From: Gallionella sp.
GTDB lineage: Bacteria > Pseudomonadota > Gammaproteobacteria > Burkholderiales > Gallionellaceae
NCBI GenBank assembly: GCA_025362155.1
Contig: JANYHX010000084.1
Coordinates: forward strand, 1-18,775
Length of the DNA stretch: 18,775 bases
Direction: 5' to 3'
Of the stretch, positions 14,557 to 18,775 are shown in pieces (the first letter of the stretch is position 1; every line of letters starts with the position of its first letter). Below the pieces are notes generated by a model. The model was not told where the DNA came from, ran no database searches, and saw nothing but the letters and a program-made list of their open reading frames with translations. The translations under genes and the position numbers were made by a program.

Positions 14557-15678
14557 ATGAACGATAAATTCCTCCCCTTTTCCAAACCCACCATAGATGA
14601 GGCGACCATTGCTTCAGTGGTGGATACATTGCGTTCCGGATGGATCACCAGCGGCCCCAAGGTGTTGGAATTCGAGAAGCAACTCTCCGAATATTTCGGC
14701 GGACGTCCGGTACGCACTTTTAATTCCGGCACCTGCACGATGGAAATCGCACTGCGCATCGCAGGCATAGGCGCGGGCGACGAAGTCATCACCACGCCGA
14801 TCTCGTGGGTCGCCACCGCGAATGTGATACTCGAAGTCGGTGCGACGCCGGTGTTTACCGACATCGATCCGGTCACGCGCAACATTGATCTGGACAAGGT
14901 CGAGGCGGCGATCACACCAAGAACCCGCGCAATTATTCCGGTGTATCTGGCGGGCAGGCCGGTGGATATGGACAGGCTGTATGCGATCGCGGCGAAGCAC
15001 AAGCTGCGCGTAATCGAAGATGCCGCGCAGGCGATTGGTTCGACATGGAAAGGTAAGCCTATTGGTTCATTCGGCGATCTGGTGTCATTCAGTTTTCAGG
15101 CCAATAAAAACATCACTACTGCCGAGGGCGGTTGCCTGGTGCTGAACAACGCCGAGGAAGCCACGCTCGCGGAAAAATACCGGCTGCAAGGTGTCACGCG
15201 TAGCGGCTGGGATGGCATCGAAGTGGATGTGCTAGGCGGTAAATTCAACATGACCGACATTACTGCTGCGATCGGCCTTGGCCAGTTTGCAAAATTGAAT
15301 GACATCACCGCTCAGCGTCGCAAACTGGCGCGGCATTATTTTGCGACGCTGGGCAAGGATTTCGAAAAACAGACCGGTGCGCAATTGCCGCCCGCTGAGT
15401 TTGAAAATACCAACTGGCATTTGTTCCAGGTCGTGCTGCCGGAGCGCATCACCCGCCCCGAGTTCATGGAAAAATTGAAAGCGCACAACATCGGCATCGG
15501 CTTCCACTACGCGCCCATCCATCTGTTCAAGCTCTATCGCGCGCGGGGATTCAAGGAAGGCATGTTCCCCGTCGCCGAGCGGGTTGGGCGACAAATTGTT
15601 TCATTGCCGATGTTCTATGCGATGAACGAGGCAGATGTCGAGCGCAGCTGTGCGGCGATGCGCGAAGTGTTGGCGTAG
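14557..15678 (+). CDS. DegT/DnrJ/EryC1/StrS sugar aminotransferase, ArnB-like
   Basis: This 373-residue PLP enzyme most resembles ArnB, which aminates UDP-4-ketopentose to UDP-4-amino-4-deoxyarabinose using glutamate. It starts with LPFSKPTIDEATI and the family's SGWITSGPKV. The cofactor is held by NSGTCTMEIAL, EDAAQAIGS (D155, Q158) and the Schiff-base lysine K184 in FQANKNITTAEGG. The C-terminal GIGFHYAPIHLFKLYR and SLPMFYAMNEADVE also fit. It lies 49 bp after the GT-C-like gene, with only a weak Shine-Dalgarno, and closes the envelope-sugar group. ArnA, ArnC and ArnD are not in this window, so the nucleotide-sugar supply is elsewhere or the sugar differs. Other ketosugar substrates are possible. 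Confidence 0.9.
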   Translation: MNDKFLPFSKPTIDEATIASVVDTLRSGWITSGPKVLEFEKQLSEYFGGRPVRTFNSGTCTMEIALRIAGIGAGDEVITTPISWVATANVILEVGATPVFTDIDPVTRNIDLDKVEAAITPRTRAIIPVYLAGRPVDMDRLYAIAAKHKLRVIEDAAQAIGSTWKGKPIGSFGDLVSFSFQANKNITTAEGGCLVLNNAEEATLAEKYRLQGVTRSGWDGIEVDVLGGKFNMTDITAAIGLGQFAKLNDITAQRRKLARHYFATLGKDFEKQTGAQLPPAEFENTNWHLFQVVLPERITRPEFMEKLKAHNIGIGFHYAPIHLFKLYRARGFKEGMFPVAERVGRQIVSLPMFYAMNEADVERSCAAMREVLA

Positions 15679-15685
15679 CAGGTAT

Positions 15686-15716
15686 TTGCAGCAGGGTTGT
15701 ATGGGATGTGTATAAT
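15686..15716 (+). promoter_or_regulatory. Sigma70-like promoter of the VapB remnant
   Basis: A perfect -10 hexamer TATAAT is at 15711-15716. TTGCAG (15686-15691) is a candidate -35, but the 19-bp spacer is longer than ideal. The -10 overlaps the left arm of the inverted repeat described next, as expected for an autorepressed toxin-antitoxin promoter. Confidence 0.55.
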
Positions 15717-15737
15717 ATCGTTACATCATACACATCC
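15704..15737. promoter_or_regulatory. Inverted-repeat operator with 10-bp perfect arms
   Basis: GGATGTGTAT (15704-15713) and ATACACATCC (15728-15737) are exact reverse complements separated by 14 bp. They cover the -10 box and the likely transcription start, and lie 15 bp before the antitoxin-like ATG. VapBC complexes repress their own promoters through such sites. Confidence 0.7.
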
Positions 15738-15752
15738 TAAAAAGGAAAAACT

Positions 15753-15845
15753 ATGCGTACCAATATCGTGATTGATGACGACTTGATGAAGCGGGCATCA
15801 AACTTGTCCGGCCTGTCAACAAAACGAGGCAATGCGTCCTGTTGA
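15753..15845 (+). pseudogene. Truncated VapB-type antitoxin remnant
   Basis: The 30-codon frame starts MRTNIVIDDDLMKRASN and continues LSGLSTKR, closely following the start of VapB antitoxins (ribbon-helix-helix type, PF09957-like: MRTNIVIDD.L...A..L.G..TKR). The sequence then departs from the family (GNASC) and stops, whereas normal members run to about 60-75 residues with a toxin-binding C-terminus. AAAGGA (15741-15746) is a good RBS 6 bp upstream. No VapC PIN-domain gene follows. A different frame after the divergence reads CVLLTEAHTPRILKTV then stop, which may be toxin debris or chance. The DNA-binding ribbon is retained, so a short operator-binding peptide could still be made, but decay is more likely. 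Confidence 0.7.
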
Positions 15846-15907
15846 CAGAGGCACATACGCCGAGGATACTTAAAACTGTGTAGTTGAATTTTCTGTACTT
15901 TGATTTT

Positions 15908-15949
15908 ATGCCAAATCTTTCGAACTTTATGCCGAACCTATCGACCCCA
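15908..15949 (+). repeat. Tandem 21-bp duplication at the start of the next ORF
   Basis: Two in-frame units (15908-15928 and 15929-15949) encode MPNLSNF and MPNLSTP, each starting with ATG. They offer two alternative starts seven codons apart. The units differ mainly at third positions, so the duplication is not recent. Confidence 0.55.
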
Positions 15950-16360
15950 TTGCAGCGCGGGGGGGCAGGTCTTGGCCTGCGCGGTGTTGCGCGCATCCTG
16001 TTGGTAAGCTGGCTATTTACCTTGGCCGTTTGTTTTTACAGCGACTTCCACCACACGGCGACGGAGGTGATCAAGGATACCCCTGTTGCATACGCCCATA
16101 CAGGCACCACAAATGACCGCGATGCGCCGCACGAGGACGCCTGTTGCACCGTACTTGAAAATCTGTCGGCCTTCTCGCATGCAAACAACTTCCAGATAAC
16201 ACTGCATAATCTTGTTTATATATTGCTGTCCGGAATTATCGTTCTTCAAGCCGTTCTTCTTGCCCCGTTAAAAACCCTCTTCATTGCCACCGATCCTCCC
16301 GGTAAGTCCACTCACGTTTTAATCGCCAACTCCCTCTGGCCCAACGCCCCACCCCGCTGA
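15908..16360 (+). CDS. Small membrane/exported protein preceding the efflux operon, function unknown
   Basis: From ATG 15908 the product has 150 residues; ATG 15929 (143 aa) is equally possible, and the frame is open back to a TTG at 15884. The first 20 or so residues (duplicated MPNLS, then LQRGGAGLGLRG) look low-complexity. A hydrophobic helix (ILLVSWLFTLAVCFYSDFHH) follows, then a short loop with His, Asp/Glu and a CC pair (HEDACCTVLENLS). A second helix (LHNLVYILLSGIIVLQAVLL) comes next, and the C-terminus is LWPNAPPR. The position just before a CzcCB-type operon recalls the small exported proteins (CzcI-like) found ahead of heavy-metal efflux genes, but I see no direct similarity to CzcI. 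The His/Cys-containing loop could bind metal. No good RBS is seen. Confidence is moderate that it is a real gene. Confidence 0.6.
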   Translation: MPNLSNFMPNLSTPLQRGGAGLGLRGVARILLVSWLFTLAVCFYSDFHHTATEVIKDTPVAYAHTGTTNDRDAPHEDACCTVLENLSAFSHANNFQITLHNLVYILLSGIIVLQAVLLAPLKTLFIATDPPGKSTHVLIANSLWPNAPPR

Positions 16361-16488
16361 TCCGTCCTGCCTTGTTCGGACTGGGTAGTATTGTTTTGGG
16401 GCACCTTTAAGCTTTTTCATTTTTCCTCAGACTGTATTCCCAGCTCGCCTGCTGTTCGTGTCGAGTTAGTTTTTTGGGGATGCCTTTT

Positions 16489-17796
16489 ATGCCATTACTT
16501 TGGTTCAAGCGCACGTCGTGGCGCCAGCTCACTATTTTTATCGGTATTGCCTTGTTGTGCGGGCACAACCAGATCGCCAACGCCGCAGGCATGACACTGC
16601 CACAAGCAATCGATATCGCTGTTCAAAGCAATAAGGATCTGCAAGCGGTGCGCTATAGCGTGGAACAAGCGCGCGCGCGTTTGCTGCAATCAGGCGTAGC
16701 GCCCAATCCACGGCTGGATATTACCGCGAAGAATGATCGCTTTTTTAAAAACGAGGGCGAGTATGTTGCCGGTATTGGCATCAGCCAGCAATTTTCTGTA
16801 GCGGGCCGTATTGGCCAGCAAAAAGAAGTCGCGCGCGTGGATGTGGCCTTGGCTTTGAGTGAGATCAAGCAGGCCGAACTCAAGCTGGCAGGCGAAGTGG
16901 CGTCCCGGTTTTATAGCGTGCTGGCGCTGAACCGGCAGATTGAGACGCGCGAACGTTTGATCGATGTCGATCAAAAATTGCTACTGGGGACACGTAACCG
17001 TTTCAAGGCTGCCGAAGTTTCCGAGCTGGACGTCAACACAGCTCAACTTGAATTACAGCGTCTGACTCAGGAACGTGCGTTATTACTGAGTCAACGGATA
17101 ACCCAGCTGGGTCAGTTGAATCAACTTCTCGGGAGGTCTGCAACAGAAATCCTGGAGTTGGATGATGCGTTGCCGACCAACGACCCATTGCCGAGTTTGG
17201 CCGACCAGCAACGCCAGGCATTGTCATTACGACCTGAACTGCGCTTTGCTGTGCTAAACGCAGATCGCGCTCAGGCTAACCAGGCATTGGCGCGTGCGCA
17301 ACGCTGGGAAGACTGGACTGTGGGCGTGGGGCTGGAACAAGGCCATCAGGTAATTGACGGGGCTCCGCCTCAGGGAACCGGCCGTACCTTGGGATTGAGC
17401 CTGTCAATTCCATTGCCATTGCGAAATAAAAATCAAGGGAACATTGCTGAATCGGCAGTTATCGGAACACAAGCGTACGCGCGTATTGAAGCGCTCAAGC
17501 TCAATATCAGCAACGAGGTGACCGGCGCTTACGCGGAAACGGAACGTTTGCAGCAGGTGCTATCGGACTATCAACGCAATAATTTGGAGTTAAGCGAACG
17601 CAACGTGCGCCTGGTCCAGCAGGGGTACAGCCAGGGATTGGTTCCTATCAGTGACGTCGTTCTGATACAGCGCCAACAAGGCGAATTGAATATTGCCTAT
17701 TTGAATACGCTGGAACTATACCTGCAGGCATTGGCGAGATTACATATCGCTACCGGGGATTATGCCGGATATGTGCCCGAGCAAAAGTCACCCTAA
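16489..17796 (+). CDS. CzcC/TolC-family outer membrane efflux protein
   Basis: Outer membrane channel of a tripartite RND system, most likely the heavy-metal (Czc/Cus/Ncc) type. From ATG 16489 it has 435 residues; GGGGA (16476-16480) lies 8 bp before this ATG, whereas ATG 16480 would overlap it. An N-terminal signal peptide is visible: positively charged start (WFKRTSWRQ), hydrophobic core (LTIFIGIALLCG) and probable cleavage after ANAA. Two OEP repeats follow: MTLPQAIDIAVQSNKDLQ with PNPRLDI, and later a second half with LRPELRFAVLNADRAQANQALARAQRWEDW and the GLSLSIPLPLRNKNQG turn typical of CzcC relatives. Coiled-coil helices surround residues about 40-60 and 120-200. It is followed after 26 bp by the adaptor gene. 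Confidence 0.9.
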   Translation: MPLLWFKRTSWRQLTIFIGIALLCGHNQIANAAGMTLPQAIDIAVQSNKDLQAVRYSVEQARARLLQSGVAPNPRLDITAKNDRFFKNEGEYVAGIGISQQFSVAGRIGQQKEVARVDVALALSEIKQAELKLAGEVASRFYSVLALNRQIETRERLIDVDQKLLLGTRNRFKAAEVSELDVNTAQLELQRLTQERALLLSQRITQLGQLNQLLGRSATEILELDDALPTNDPLPSLADQQRQALSLRPELRFAVLNADRAQANQALARAQRWEDWTVGVGLEQGHQVIDGAPPQGTGRTLGLSLSIPLPLRNKNQGNIAESAVIGTQAYARIEALKLNISNEVTGAYAETERLQQVLSDYQRNNLELSERNVRLVQQGYSQGLVPISDVVLIQRQQGELNIAYLNTLELYLQALARLHIATGDYAGYVPEQKSP

Positions 17797-17811
17797 CTGC
17801 CAATCATTCTT

Positions 17812-17816
17812 AAGGA
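17812..17816 (+). promoter_or_regulatory. Shine-Dalgarno of the adaptor gene
   Basis: AAGGA lies 6 bp before the ATG at 17823 and fixes the start of the truncated adaptor gene. Confidence 0.65.
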
Positions 17817-17822
17817 AATAAT

Positions 17823-18775
17823 ATGCGAAATATTTTGAAACCACGGTTGAGCGCTCAGCTGCCAAGGCGGTTGCGTAGCCTGTTTTTCCTCGCGCTATTT
17901 GTAGCGCCCGGCGCATTGCCTTCTGCCTTTGCGCATGGAGAGCAGATCGAAGTGGGCGGCGGAGCGCGCGGTCCGGTGCAATTGAGCGCAGCACAGCAGA
18001 AGGCGATTGCCTTGCAGTTGGCGACTGCCAGCCGCCGTCCGCTCTCCACGGAGCTGAATCTGAACGGCGAGGTACAGTTGTTACCTGATCGCCAGGCCGA
18101 TGTCAGCCTGCGCATCAGCGGACAGATCAAGGAACTGTACGCAAATTTGGGCGACAAGGTTCGGGTCGGCCAGCGTTTAGTGCGGGTGCAATCCCGCCTG
18201 GTAGGTGATCCGCCGCCCAGCGTGACCATTAGCGCACCTATGAGTGGTGTAATCGACGCCCGCACTGTAGTCGTTGGCCAAACGGTGGAACCCAATACGG
18301 TGTTGTTCCATATCAGCGATCGTTCGCAGCTTGTGGTTGTCGCACGAGTGTACGAAGAAGATATCGGCAAGATCAAGGTAGGGCAGAAAGCCCGTGTCCG
18401 GGTACTGAGCGATACCAAGCAGGTGTACACCGGCAAGGTCACCTTGATTGATCCCAATCTGGACCCGTTGAACCGTACCGTGAAGGTATGGATACAGTTG
18501 ACTAATCCGCAGGGCTTGCTCAAACCCAACATGTTTGCTCGTGCCAGCGTTATTTTGCGGCGCAATGAAGCGGCACTGACCATACCCAACGGTGCCATTA
18601 TCGAAGCCAATGGCGAAAAATTCGTGTTTGTTCGCGATGGAGAAAAATATAACCGTGTGGAAGTAAGTGTTGGTGCAAAAGATGACGAATACAGCGAAAT
18701 CACCGAAGGCCTGGTGCCGGATGATGAGGTCGTGACGCAGGGTAATCGCCAAGTCTATACGATGTGGCTTACCGG
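17823..18775 (+). CDS. CzcB-like periplasmic adaptor (membrane fusion protein), 3' truncated by window
   Basis: The frame is open from ATG 17823 to the window end (317 complete codons). It links an inner-membrane RND pump (expected just downstream) to the CzcC-like channel. A signal peptide is clear: RRLRSLFFLALFVAPGALPSAFA, then mature HGEQIEV. A beta-barrel/lipoyl core follows: LNLNGEVQLLPDRQADVSL, first lipoyl half ELYANLGDKVRVGQRLVRVQS (about 104-124), second half TISAPMSGVIDARTVVVGQTV (135-155), then the barrel strand LVVVARVYEEDIGKIKVGQ and the membrane-proximal domain. The two lipoyl halves are joined by only about ten residues (SRLVGDPPPS), so the long alpha-helical hairpin of CzcB/AcrA is missing. 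The visible end QGNRQVYTMWLTG lies close to the usual C-terminus. Metal substrate cannot be assigned. Confidence 0.9.
   Translation, partial: MRNILKPRLSAQLPRRLRSLFFLALFVAPGALPSAFAHGEQIEVGGGARGPVQLSAAQQKAIALQLATASRRPLSTELNLNGEVQLLPDRQADVSLRISGQIKELYANLGDKVRVGQRLVRVQSRLVGDPPPSVTISAPMSGVIDARTVVVGQTVEPNTVLFHISDRSQLVVVARVYEEDIGKIKVGQKARVRVLSDTKQVYTGKVTLIDPNLDPLNRTVKVWIQLTNPQGLLKPNMFARASVILRRNEAALTIPNGAIIEANGEKFVFVRDGEKYNRVEVSVGAKDDEYSEITEGLVPDDEVVTQGNRQVYTMWLT

Noticed and set aside
15846..15900. VapC toxin remnant after the antitoxin
   Set aside because: One frame reads CVLLTEAHTPRILKTV before a stop, faintly like the end of a PIN-domain protein, but it is too short to support a call.
17855..18703. 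282-codon antisense ORF at the right end
   Set aside because: The opposite strand encodes a signal peptide and lipoyl/barrel motifs of an adaptor continuous to the window edge; this ORF is Ser/Thr/Arg-rich shadow.

Overview
The window looks like a chromosome segment of a betaproteobacterium. The gene order gyrA-serC-(PGDH)-pheA-hisC-DAHP synthase-tyrA is a variant of the gyrA/serC/pheA/hisC/tyrA supra-operon known from that class. The protein sequences would suit a Nitrosomonadales or Gallionellaceae-like organism, but that placement is an impression, not a computed result. Every gene I can support lies on the + strand.

Region 1 (1-3280) is the 3' end of gyrA followed by an inserted two-gene unit. 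The first gene encodes a Schlafen-type AlbA_2 domain protein with a GHKL-like C-terminal ATPase. The second encodes a ParA/MinD-type ATPase and overlaps the first by 4 bp. The unit sits exactly between gyrA and serC, is visibly more AT-rich than its neighbours, and is flanked by a near-identical 13/14-bp direct repeat made of the gyrA stop/serC start junction. This is the best candidate for an undescribed accessory system here.

Region 2 (3278-10922) is amino-acid biosynthesis. serC and a PGDH-like gene act in serine synthesis. pheA, hisC, a Thermotoga-type DAHP synthase and tyrA cover aromatic (and histidine) synthesis: DAHP synthase starts the shikimate pathway, PheA and TyrA split chorismate/prephenate toward Phe and Tyr, and HisC-type aminotransferases can also transaminate aromatic keto acids. 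A UbiE-like methyltransferase gene interrupts the series between DAHP synthase and tyrA. The pheA-hisC and methyltransferase-tyrA gaps contain hairpins, a palindrome and a pair of diverged related repeats.

Region 3 (10931-15678) is a tightly packed envelope-glycan group: an ArnT-like GT-C transferase, an ArnE/SMR-like small membrane protein, a large polytopic membrane protein resembling GT-C enzymes, and an ArnB-like DegT/DnrJ sugar aminotransferase. Overlapping or near-touching ends in the first three indicate co-transcription. They probably make and transfer an amino-sugar or similar sugar on a polyprenyl carrier to lipid A or another surface glycan.

Region 4 (15679-18775) holds a truncated VapB-type antitoxin remnant that keeps its promoter, a 10-bp-arm inverted-repeat operator and its ribosome binding site. 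It is followed by a small membrane/exported protein and the start of a heavy-metal type tripartite efflux operon: a CzcC-like outer membrane factor, then a CzcB-like periplasmic adaptor cut off by the window end. The adaptor appears to lack the usual alpha-helical hairpin between its lipoyl half-motifs.

No rRNA, tRNA, CRISPR array or recognisable transposase gene was seen.
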